Shown here piece by piece: positions 22,401 to 35,400 of a stretch of DNA of 64,000 bases (position 1 is its first letter; each line of letters begins with the position of its first letter). The notes under the pieces are model-generated. The model saw nothing but the letters and a program-made list of their open reading frames with translations. It ran no database searches and was not told the origin of the DNA. Source of the stretch: Lachnospiraceae bacterium (GTDB lineage: Bacteria > Bacillota > Clostridia > Lachnospirales > Lachnospiraceae); NCBI GenBank assembly GCA_021203465.1, contig JAJQBC010000151.1, positions 1 to 64,000 of the forward strand, given 5' to 3'. A program made the translations under genes and the position numbers.

Positions 22401-23173
22401 AGGTAAAAAATGTCGTCAAGGTCATGAATTTCCACGCGCTGATCCGCGTGGACGCGGCCAAGAGAAAGGCGAAACGCTATCAGCTGATGGAGCGCGAGGT
22501 CATGTCCATGCTCGACCAGATCATGAACAACCGCAACCTCATGCTCGACAAGAACATCCTCACGCCGAACCCGGACAAGCCGACGCTGACGGTCTATCTG
22601 GGCTCGGATTACGGCTTCTGCAGCAATTACAACTCCCTCGTGAACGGGGAGATCGACCACAACCCGGGCGGCGACAAGATTCTGATCGGCAAGAAGCTGC
22701 GGCATAACGCGCAGGGCGTGCTGCTGCGCATGGATCAGGACGAGATGGAGAGCCGCGAGCGCGAGATCGAGGAAATCTTAAAGACGAGTATCTTAAGAAG
22801 GCAGCACAGTGCCATCGACGTCGTCTTCGTCCGCTACGTCAACGCGGCGGAGTGCGTGAAGGATAAGCACCGCATCTATCCGATCGAGATTCCGAAGGAC
22901 TCCGCCCCGGAGGATTACCGGGACGACTTCATGATTGAGGGAGAAATCGAGTCCCTTTTGATGAACCTGCTGGCGACCTACCTCATCTATGAGATCCAGA
23001 TCATCCGCACCTCGGGCTACGCCTCGGAGAACATCCTGCGGCAGAACACGACGAGCGAATCCTTAAAGAAGATCGAGGAGATCGAGGAGGAGCAGCGGAT
23101 GGAGGAGCGGCGCGAGAAGCGGACCAAAGAATTCTCGAAAGTAATCGAAAATTATCAGAAAAAGGCGTATTGA
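22397..23173 (+). CDS. F1-ATPase gamma subunit-like protein
   Basis: Position between alpha and beta; YLGSDYGFCSNYNSLV resembles the gamma SDRGLCGGFN motif; long N- and C-terminal helices with YASEN. Confidence 0.8.
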   Translation: MKVKNVVKVMNFHALIRVDAAKRKAKRYQLMEREVMSMLDQIMNNRNLMLDKNILTPNPDKPTLTVYLGSDYGFCSNYNSLVNGEIDHNPGGDKILIGKKLRHNAQGVLLRMDQDEMESREREIEEILKTSILRRQHSAIDVVFVRYVNAAECVKDKHRIYPIEIPKDSAPEDYRDDFMIEGEIESLLMNLLATYLIYEIQIIRTSGYASENILRQNTTSESLKKIEEIEEEQRMEERREKRTKEFSKVIENYQKKAY

Positions 23174-24595
<1,422 letters not shown>

Positions 24596-24601
24596 AGAGG
24601 G

Positions 24602-24937
24602 ATGGCGAATACGACGGAGAACCCGCGGGAGAACCGCGGAAAGATGACGGCGCGGGTGGTCGGCCTCGACTCCGGTATGCAGGAGTATACGGGGGTCAGC
24701 ATCATCCGCATCAAAAGCCGTTACTACAACCTCCTGATCATGGAGGACTATATGCCGAGCATCGGCGAGATCGAGGGCGAGGTCACGATCGTGTCCGACA
24801 CGGAGTCGGTGAAGCTTGAAAACATCCGCGCCTTCTACCTGCACAAGAAAAATGTGTTCCGCATCATGATCCGGGACCAAAAAGAGGAAGCAACGCAAAA
24901 AGAAGGAACCCAAAAAGAGGAAGCAAATGTACCGTAG
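24602..24937 (+). CDS. F1-ATPase epsilon subunit-like protein
   Basis: Position after beta; NLLIMEDYMPSIGEIEGEVTIVSD resembles the epsilon N-terminal beta domain; unusual KEEATQKEGTQKEE tail. Confidence 0.6.
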   Translation: MANTTENPRENRGKMTARVVGLDSGMQEYTGVSIIRIKSRYYNLLIMEDYMPSIGEIEGEVTIVSDTESVKLENIRAFYLHKKNVFRIMIRDQKEEATQKEGTQKEEANVP

Positions 24938-25724
24938 ATTTCTGTACTACATCCTGCAATTTGAATATCTGGCGCTCTTCACGGCGGTGAGCCTGATCAT
25001 CGTGACGGCGGTGCTGCTCGTGCAGATGAGGGGCTTCCAGTGGTCGAGCCGGCGGCGGCTGATGATCATCACGCTGTTTTTCAACATGCCGCCGCGCTAT
25101 ATGGTTTACCTCGCGGCGAACTATATCCAGCTGATGTTCGTGCTCTCGCAGCTTGTGACCCTGCAGGATATCGAGCTGGCGCACCTGGTATTTCTGGTGC
25201 TGCTCGGGCTCATACAGGCGCTCGCGATCATGGATCCGGCGGAGAGCGTCCGCTCTTTCCTGGGCAGCGTGCTGCTCTACGCGGCTTTCCTGATTGTGGA
25301 CCTTCTGAAGACCTACATTTTTGATCTGCGCTTTGACTGGCGGATCGCCTTTGTCTGCTTCCTGCTCTGCGCGTTTCTGGTGCTGTATTCGGTGTATTTC
25401 TTCATCAACAGCCTGAAATGCCTGGCCTCGCGGCACCTGCGGGTCGCCTCGGCTCCGCCGCGTGTGCGGAAGGAGAGGAAACCACGGCGCGTTCACCGGA
25501 CCCCGGTCGAGGAGGCCGGCGTGATCGATCTGGACATTGTGGAGCTGGACGCGCTGGATGATATACCGGAGACAACGGAAGTGCTGAAAGCGGCGGAAAC
25601 AGGCGCAGCAGAAGCGCCGGAAGTGCAGGCGGCGCCGGAGGCGGATATGCCGGAAACGGCTGAACAGGAAATAGAGGAAGTGGAGCCGCTGAAAGCAGAG
25701 AAAGCGGACACCACGGAGGAGTGA
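24927..25724 (+). CDS. Polytopic membrane protein with long acidic Ala/Glu-rich tail
   Basis: About five hydrophobic segments, then a disordered-looking acidic C-terminus; overlaps the preceding gene. Confidence 0.75.
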   Translation: MYRRFLYYILQFEYLALFTAVSLIIVTAVLLVQMRGFQWSSRRRLMIITLFFNMPPRYMVYLAANYIQLMFVLSQLVTLQDIELAHLVFLVLLGLIQALAIMDPAESVRSFLGSVLLYAAFLIVDLLKTYIFDLRFDWRIAFVCFLLCAFLVLYSVYFFINSLKCLASRHLRVASAPPRVRKERKPRRVHRTPVEEAGVIDLDIVELDALDDIPETTEVLKAAETGAAEAPEVQAAPEADMPETAEQEIEEVEPLKAEKADTTEE

Positions 25725-25725
25725 C

Positions 25726-26472
25726 ATGAAAAAACCGAGCATCGATTTTACGGAACTGAAAAAGAGACGGCGGGAGATCATCGTCCCGCTCGCGCTGATG
25801 GCGGGGCTGCTGGTCGCGATCTTTATCGTCGTGCAGTTTCTGGGCAGGGCGGAGCGCGTGACGATCGACGAGACGCTCTACCAGTATATCTTCGAGACCG
25901 CCGATGTCTATTCGGACGGCGTGACGATGAAGAAGGACGAGGATTCGGTGCTCATAGACTATGGCCATCAGACGGTGACCTCGAGCGGTTATCCGCTCTA
26001 CTTCCAGGGGCAGGATAAGCTCATCCTGACGGAGAGCTTCCTCTACCTGCAGCGGGACGGCAATACCGGCGGCAAGGTCTCCTATTTTACGGAGATCACG
26101 GCTCTGGGGAATGAGACATTCCAGCTGGACGACGGCGCGAACACCACGCTGAAGGGCGGCATGCTGCACAACGGCGGGGACGTCTTTATCTTCCTCGAGC
26201 CCGCCACAGTGGAATACAATGGCAAGACAAAGGAAATCGCGGAGTTTTCCTACGTCGTCTGTTTTCAGGGGCAGAGCATCCTGATCTGGTCCTACGGCGA
26301 TGAGGAGGCGGTTCTCGAGGATCTCGACGGCTCGGGGGCATCCGTGATGATGGAAAACGGAATCGAAGTCGATGTTGCGAACGACGTTTACTATAGAGCG
26401 AACGGGACGAAGTATCTGCTCTTCACAGACCCGGATATCTTCGACCCGGTGAGCACGGCACAGGAGGAGTGA
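25726..26472 (+). CDS. Small TM-anchored extracellular protein (248 aa), head-domain-only relative of the surface proteins
   Basis: N-terminal basic cytoplasmic segment plus TM; VMMENGIEVDVANDVYY resembles IEFYNGVRLDLASGELYY in the large proteins. Confidence 0.65.
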   Translation: MKKPSIDFTELKKRRREIIVPLALMAGLLVAIFIVVQFLGRAERVTIDETLYQYIFETADVYSDGVTMKKDEDSVLIDYGHQTVTSSGYPLYFQGQDKLILTESFLYLQRDGNTGGKVSYFTEITALGNETFQLDDGANTTLKGGMLHNGGDVFIFLEPATVEYNGKTKEIAEFSYVVCFQGQSILIWSYGDEEAVLEDLDGSGASVMMENGIEVDVANDVYYRANGTKYLLFTDPDIFDPVSTAQEE

Positions 26473-29400
26473 ATATGGGAAAGATAAGGCCTGAAAAAGA
26501 AAAGAAAGAGAGAAAGAAGAAAGCGGTGGCAGCGACGGCGACGGCGACGCGCTTTTCTTTCAAAACCGTGGCGGACCTGCGGCTTCTCCTTGCCGTGGCG
26601 CTCGTGGTGCTGGCGGCGATGGGCATCTTCGCCTGGGCCTTCCGCCAGATTCACATCGGCTATGTCGAGGAGGACGGCTGGGTGGTCAGCTCCTCCGAGG
26701 TCTACAACAGCCTGAATTCCGGCGCGGAGGAGGGGACGAAGATCCTGCTCACCTCTGTGAAGAGCAACGACGAGGTCATCTCACGCGCGGGCAGCTACTA
26801 CGTCGGCGCGGACATGACCGAGTATGAGTCGGCCTATCCCGTCTGGTCGAACGGCGGGCAGAGCCTCTACTTCCTCGACGACAGCGCCTCGCTCGTCACC
26901 GAGGAGTTTGAGCTGCTCTCGACCTGGGGCGGCATGTACGTGGCGGACGGCAGCTCCTTCAATGAACTGCACGAGCAGGTCGACGAAGAGACGATCTATC
27001 TCGTGAAACTGAAAAACGGACTTTACCAGAACGCGCTCGCGATCCGCTTTGCCTCCTCGAATTATGAGCAGACGATGCAGATCTATTCGGCCGCGTCTTT
27101 TTCAGATTCTTATGTGCGCTGGTTCTCGCAGAGCAGCGGCGAGCTGAGCTACCATGAGATCAGCGACCCTTCCGACCTGACGGTCTATATCGGCGATGCG
27201 AGCTACAGCTACGCGGAGTTCCTCGAGCTGCTGCGGGGCGCGGGCAAGACTCAGACGGCCTCCGACGACGAGCAGGCGACCGGCTCGATCACCGGTCCGG
27301 ACGCGGAGGAAGCCGAGCAGGAGACGATCACCGGCACCGACACGGGTGAGACCGTGAAGACAAAGAACCAGAAGGGCGACAGCGGCGACAAGGGCACGGC
27401 GGACAAGGAGAGCTCCGTGACAGCGGACGCCACAGAAGGCACGGCGGAAGGCGCATCCGGCGCGGCAGCCGCGTCCTCCTCCTCCGGCGGCAGCACCTCC
27501 GGCAGCGGTTCGGGCGGCGGCGAGGCGGAGAGCTCCGCGGAGGCTTCCGGCGCGCGCAGCAGCGCGGCAAGCACCTCGGGCGAGACCGCGGATGCGGACT
27601 GGCTGGCGCCGGACGTACAGCTCGTGATCACGCGCATCGGTGCTTACGATGTGGAGTTTGAGGTCTACATCACCGATGAGAGCGGCGTGCTGCGGAAGGC
27701 GACGATCAACGCGAACTGGACGGGCACGAACGGCGAGAGCAACGTCCGTAAATCTGTGCGCGAGGACGGTACTTACACCATCTCCAATCTCGAGACCGGC
27801 AAGACGGTCACGCTGACCGTGACCGCAAAGTACCGCAACAGCGCGGGCGACTACGTCGAGGATGTCTGTGCCACGCTGACCTTCACGACGCTCACGATCG
27901 CGGCGGGCACGAATACGCTCTATATCGACTATACGGCGGATCAGGAGACCCGCGACGAGACAGTGTATAACAAGGAAACCGGAGAATACGAGTATCCGGG
28001 TTACGACGAAATCTACGCGACCCAGATCGAGATTCAGGATCTGCGTGTCTACGAGGGCAGCGACGGGCAGATGGCGGAGGACGCGTCCACGATGGACTAT
28101 GTCCGCTACTTCTACGTGCGCGTCTATGCGCGCGACGGTAATACGGCGGGCGATACGCCGGTGCAGTCCTACCTCCTGAGTTCCTCCGAGCGCACGCGCG
28201 TGATGAGCGAGGGTATCGACTGGCTCTCCGACTCCCTCTCGGCGCTCTATACAAGCACGGATTACCGTTATGAGTTCGAGCTGCTCGACCGCTACGGCGA
28301 GTCGATGAAGGTCGGCTACGGCACGGTCAGCGACGATGGGACGGTCACGAAGAATACCAGCCGCTATGCCTCCAACGGGACGACTGCGCTCACGTATCAG
28401 GACGAGAGCTGTGACCGCAACGCCTACACCTGCGCGGCGGATCCGAGCGGGAAGCTGACGCTCGGCACCTCGACCTATGACAGCCAGACCATCGCGGTGA
28501 AATTTACGAACGCGGCTTCGGACAGCTCCTCCAGTCAGGATGAGGGCGGCGCTACGATCAGCGAGCTCTATCTCGTCGAGAATGAGACTGCTTACGGCCG
28601 CTTCATCCTCTGGAACACGGACGGCGACGACATCACGGGTGAGATCGGCACCGCGGAGCTCACCGACAGCACATATGCGCGCTACAGCCTGCTGGCGAAA
28701 GCCACGACGGAGCCCTATGTGAACAGCGAGGGCGAGACCGTCACGGATGACTACGAAGCCTATCCCGGTGTAACCGTGGACGGCGTGACCGAAAACAATG
28801 TCGGTACCTACGACAATGGGACGGAGTTCACCTGGACGAAGATGAAGATCCCGGCCTTCGCGGGCTCCACCTACACGATCAAGCTCTACGCCTCCTACGA
28901 CACGGGCAACCGCGAGGGCACGCAGTACGGACAGCTGCTCGCGACGCGCAGCAACGCCCGCACGGCTTCCCTGAGCACGCTCGGCAGCGTGAGCTTCACG
29001 CGGCAGAATCTGGACGCGGACGACGAGAGCGCGACCTTCAGTTACACCTCCAGCCTGCCCTCCACGAGCCTGCAGCCGCTGCTCTACAAGTATGAGTATG
29101 ATCTCACGGACGAAGACGACAATACGGTCTTTACGCTGCTCATCTCGAAGGACTACGAGGAGATCTCCTCCTCGCAGCAGGGCATCTGGCTGACAGCCGG
29201 AAGCTACTCGGTCGAGGCCGCAGACTGGACGCTGAATTACAGCTTCCCCTACACGCAGACGCTGGGCACGACGACGAGCTCGCATGTCGTGAGCAGCACG
29301 ATCAGCTACGCAGACGGTGTCTTCACGCGCACAGTGTATGTGGACGGCGAGGATCGAAGCTATACCTTTACCTACCCCGCCTCGGGAACGATTGACACGA

Positions 29401-32400
29401 CAAACGATGATGCGAACGAACTGATTCTGGCGCAGCTGATGGAGATCCTGGAGGAGCTGGATAGCTACAGTACCGTCGTCGACACGAGTCAGGAGTCGTC
29501 GACCACCGGCATCACCGACGGCACCGCCACGGTCTCCCTGAGCTTCAAGAAGATCACAGATGACAACGATTCGACCCGCGTGCTCTTCGACGCGGACGAG
29601 GATTACAGCTTCTCGCTCACGGCTTCGGAGCTCCTCGCGGCCTGCACGGACGTTCAGGCAGACACGGACACCGCGGCCTCGGAGAAGACCTGGGGCTACA
29701 CCTGGCTCTACGCGCTGAGCGCGGAGCGCGCGCAGCTCTCCCTCACGGTGGGGAACCTCGCGAGCTCCTCGACCTACACGGCCTCGGCCTGCGCCTATGC
29801 CTGGCAGACGGGCAACTATACCTATACGGACGATGAGAGCAGCGACGCCGAGCCGGCGCTCGTGGCGGTGACGACGACGGATGCGAGCCTCACGGTGATG
29901 ACCACGAAGGCGGAGCCGGAGGTCTACATGGACGTCTTCGCGACATCCTCGGAGATCACGCTCTACGGCTTCTATGTCTACGACCCCGACGAGGCGATCA
30001 TCGCGAAGCGCAGCGGCCTCGTGCCGACGGTGACGGTCAGCGTCTACCTCGTGGATGACTCTGGAAATGAGACTCTCGTGGCGCAGGAGACGGTGACGGA
30101 TATCGCGACGACGGAAGAGGAGACCGAGAGCTATGCGCAGGATCTCAGCTTCGGCGGCCTTGTCTCCGGCGCGACCTACTATATCAGGGTGACGGCTGAC
30201 GCCCTCGACCTGACGGCGGACGGAAGCAATACGCAGTACAACTATCTGATTGGCGAGGATGAGACGAATTCGAAGTACGTGAGCGCCGGTACCTGGGCGA
30301 CCACGCTCGGCGCGGACGCGGAGACCGGGCTCTTCCTCGAACGCGTGGAGGAGAGCGACCCCTATACCCTCGAGGGCCAGCTCATCGACTACACGACGGC
30401 GGACGCCCAGATCGCGGCGGGCACGGAGGGCGGCTGGGAGGTCGGCTATCTCACGACCAGCGGTACGCTGAGCGCGAGCACCAGCTACCGTACGACGCCC
30501 TATATCGATCTGCGCGCACGCGATGAGAACGGCAATGTGGATACCACCTATGAGCTGAGCGAGTCGGACATCTTCCTCGGGCGGAATATCTACTATATTA
30601 TCGCGCTTTATGATGAAAGCTACAACTATCTGGGCTACGCGCGCTCTCTCTGAAGCAGCAGCACTAACAGCACCTCCTATACGACGCAGATCTTCCGCCT
30701 CTCGGGCGGACCGCTCATCAGTGGCTCGTCCTTCGAGCTCTCCAAGGTCGTCTACGCCCGCGTGAGTATCTATAATACCTATGCGAATGAGGCGTATTTT
30801 GGCAGGCTGGACGAGGACTACTTCACGACCACGAAGGCGGCGGACGCCGAAAGTGCAAAGCTCGGAGACGACTATACGGATGTCTACGGGCAGGTGCTGA
30901 ACAGCGAGGATCAGTGGAGCGAGTATATAACGGTCGGGACGACGGAAACAGATGCCGACAGTTATTATGACGTAAATATTCCGGTCTCGGACAGCAATAT
31001 CGTCATGCTCACGGGCAAGAGCGGCACGAGCTCGATCATCCGCGGTGTGAAGTTCTATGATAGCAGCGGAGTGATCGGCTCTACCATGGGCATGACGGGC
31101 GCCCTGCTCGTCGTACCGTCGGGGACGACGTACATGAAGCTGGAATACAAGTCGTCCGACAGCTCCGCGGTCGGCCTCGGCCTCTACATTCTGAATGACG
31201 GCGGCGATATCGCCGATGCCTATAAGGCGCAGATGGGGAGCATGACCGCTACGAGCGGTAAGAGCCTGAGCACCAGCAGCGGCAACAATACCACGAGCTC
31301 CAGCTCACTGATCGAGGTCACCGATAGCTATATCGAGGTAGAGCCGGGCGATCTTCTGATGATCTCGAACCAGGCGCAGGTTATCGCGCTCTACGACAAA
31401 GATGAGAACTTCGTCAGCTATACGCAGGGCATGTCGAGCGGTTACAACTATCTCATCGTGCCGGATGGCGTATACAAGATCCGTTTTGCCAACAGCATCT
31501 ACAGCACAAGCGCGAACTGGGACATCGCAGACGGCTATAAGATCCTCTTCCTGAACTGCGGGAGCGTCAAGAAGGTTTACGAGAGTAAACTTACGGCGGA
31601 TGGGTCGGCGGTCTACAAGAGCTCCGCTCAGCTCTACGCGAACCTGCGCATCCATATCAGTGATCCGAGCGGCACGGAGAGCTCGAACTTCGCGGGCTAT
31701 GGAGATACGAGCAGCCAGTTCTGGCTGCGGGTTTACAGCGCCGCCTATGACTCCTCGGCGACGGACGACGAGGTGAGCGACGAGACGCTGGAGGCGGGCG
31801 GCTATACGGACTACGCGTTGACCGACATCACGCTTGTAAACAGCCTCGCGAGCGTCAACCTCTGCCGCTTCGTCCCGGTGGCGAAGAGCATGAGCTACCG
31901 CGTGGAGCTCTGGGCGACGAAGGGCAGCTCGCTGCAGAACGTACAGCTCGGCAAGGCTTACTTTACGGTGGACAGCTCCGGCACGCCGGTCTTCGGCCTC
32001 AGCAGCGAGGCGCAGATCTCGAGTCTGCGCAGCAGCACGGAGAGCTTCGTGCTGACGCAGGATGTCTGCTTTACGGACAATACCAATCTTAACGGCGGCA
32101 CCTTCTACGGGACGCTCGACCTTCAGGGGAACACGCTTACGACCTCGAAGGGCGGGGTATACCTGTTCGAAAATATCGGTTCCGCCGCGAAGCGGACGAC
32201 GGTCATAAAGAACGGTACGATCGCGGTCGACTATGAGCGCACAGAGGGCACGATTGCCCGGATCACCTATCAGTGCTACGGTACGATTAAGAACGTGCTG
32301 TTCAGCATCGACGCGGCGAATCCGATCTTGAGTGGCTCGGGCAGCACGGCGGTCTACGATAACAGCATGTGGACCTCGGAATACAATACCTATTTCATTA

Positions 32401-35400
32401 CCCTTAACTACGGTACGATCCGCAACTTTGCGGTCGAGTACGTGTCGGATCTGGTGAGCTGCTGGTACGCGGGGCTGATCTACAGCAACAGTGGGACGAT
32501 CGAGAACGGCTACCTCTACGGCGACGGTTGCGTGCGCGGCGGTTCCTATGTGGGCGGCCTGGTGACGGTCAACAATGCAGCCGGTACGGTGCGCGGGATC
32601 TACAGCACGATCGACGCGAAGGCGAATACGACAACGGCCGGCTCGAACAACCTGAGCAGCAGCAGTAATATCAAGACGGTGGCTTACCTCGGCACGGTGA
32701 TCGGCGTCAACAACGGCACGGCGGACGGCATCCTCGCGACCGGAGACGTCTATACCTATACGACGAGCCGTTCCGGCTCGAACTACCTCTTCTCCGATGA
32801 GGAGGTCTATACGAACTATGGATGCGCGGTCGGCAGGACCGGCTCGAAGAAGGCCACGACGAACGTGTACTACGCGACGGTCGGCTCAGGAGAGCGCAAC
32901 AACTACTCCTCCAGTTCCTACAACGAGCGCGTGGAGGCGGGCCTTCTGGCGGATTCCGAGTGGTGGCTTGAGCTCTGGGAGAGCGTGAGCGCCTTCGGCC
33001 TCGATGAGGATGAGATCGACAGCCTGCTGGAGCTCGGCTGGTACCCCTGGATCAGCATGGGCGTGGCGGCGGACAAGTACAGCATCCTGTAGCCCTATCT
33101 CGAGCTCGACATTGCCTCCTCGGCGAGCTTTGACCTCGTCAAGGCGGAGCTGGACTATATGGAATACGACGACGAGGGCTTTGAGACGGCGACGGTCACC
33201 TTTACCTTCCTGAACCCCTCGAACTATACCGTGATGGCGGTTACCTCGAGCTATCTCTCGATCGATGTGATCGACGACACGCAGGAATTCGACGAGCAGA
33301 GCGGTTTCTGTACCGTGCAGGCGACGGTGACGGTCAATAAGTCCTCGGGTAAATATCTGGACAGCTACGACATCGCGACGGTCCGCTACAAGCGTACCGC
33401 GACCAGCAACGTGCAGAACTCCGTGCGTTATACGGTCACCGGCTACACATCCTCGAACGGCAGCCGCACGATGGACGTGCCTTTCTACTATCCGCTGCAC
33501 GATGCGGAGGAGTGGACGACGATCTTCACCTCGGATCGCGCGGACGAGAATTTCCGCATCTGGAACTCGGAGGAAGGCCTCTCACGCAGCGACCCCGACG
33601 CCTACGACTGGAACTTTAACGGATACTACACAGACAGCGACGGCAAGGTGGTCTACTACCAGTCGGCGAAGACCTTTACCTTCAGCGGCAGTCTCGACGG
33701 CACGATGTTTGCGCAGAATGCGGAGACCGGGAAGTGGGAGGAGGCCTACGATGAAAACGGTGCGCTGAAGACCCATGTGCTTACGAACATGGTCGACTAC
33801 ACGTTCAGTTACAATTCGAGCGGCGCGGTCAATTATGCCTACTGGCGGGGGGCGGTCTTCCCCACGCTGAGCGGCAGGATTACGAACCTGACGGTTCAGA
33901 ATTATACCTCCGGCGTGCTCAGCAGCAGCCACAGCAACAACAGCAGCATTACGGCAAAGGTGAGCTCGCTCACGGTCAGCGGTAACAGTACGCTGACAAA
34001 CATCGGTTTCATCGGACAGCTGAGCAGCAACTCGGAGCTGGAAAATGTACATATCATTGGCGCTAAGTATGCGCCGGAATCCAGTAAGATGAGCACGACG
34101 AACCGCATCGGCGGTCTGGTCGGCTACTCGGTGGGTTACAACAACTATACGAACTGCTCGGTGACGGACGCCCGGATCTCTACCGCGGACGACAACAAGA
34201 GCAAGCTCTACGTGGGCGGCCTCGTCGGCGTCAGCAGCAGCTACGACAGCTTTACGGGCTGCTTCACGGCGGACCTGACGCTCGAGACCTGCAGCTCTTC
34301 GGTGAGCACCTTTGACCCGCAGGGCATCGGTGGCCTGGTCAGCTACTCGACCTACGGCAGCTACAGCGGCTGCTACAGCTCGGGCACGCTCGACTCGGAG
34401 CTGAGCTACACGGGAGGCCTCATCGGGCGCACGCTCAGCACGACGGACGTCGCCTGCTGCTACTCGGCGATGAATATTACCCTGAACGGCGCGAACAGCG
34501 GCGGCCTCATCGGCGCGAACAGCGGCACGCTGACGCTGCAGAACTGCCTCTACACGGGAGCCCTGAGCGCGACCTCGACCTCCGGCACGGTGCATCTCAT
34601 GCTGGGCGGCAACAGCTCGGCGGCGACGATCGAGGGCTGCTATGCCTACCAGCCGAATCTTGACAAAGACAGCTCGCTGCTCGACGGCGACGGGCTGACG
34701 CTGCTGACGGACGACGGCACGCTGACGACGAGCTTCTATCAGACGCTCTTTGGCAGCGAGCTCTACGTCTATACGTGGAGCGTCGGCAGCACCGACTGCA
34801 GCACCGACAGCGGTTCGGAGCCGCAGTATCTGCCGGGCGTGGCGGCGGACGGCCTCCTGGCTCTTGGTCAGGTGCTGGATGAGACCTGCTATGTGCCGAC
34901 AGTCGTGGCGGACGAGCTGGGGATCAGCGACATCTGGGCCTTTGAGACGGGCGACCGCCAGACGATTTCGGCGGTAACGGGCAGTCCGGTGAGCGCGAGC
35001 GAGGGCTTTACCGTAAGCGGAATGAATGTCAGTTACACACCGAACGATATCGAGTTCACGCTGAGCCTGGGCAGCTACGGCTATACGGTCGCGACCATCG
35101 AGATCGACGGCCTTGCGGCGGGCGAGATCGAGTGGACGAATGAGAATAAAAATTATACGGATAATACAAACTTTGATACAAAGGGCTTCACGACGGGCTC
35201 GAAGTTCTACGCTTATCAGGTGAAGGATGGCACCAGTACAGGGGATTACCGCATCAGCCTCTACGGCGCGGAGGTGGTCTCCTACCAGGATACCTACAGC
35301 ATCACCGTGACGCTGACGAACGGCATCGTGCTCAAGCAGAGCTTCCAGTTCCGCAATTCCGCGGGAGTGGAGGAGGCGAAGTACCTCGAGATCTCGGACG

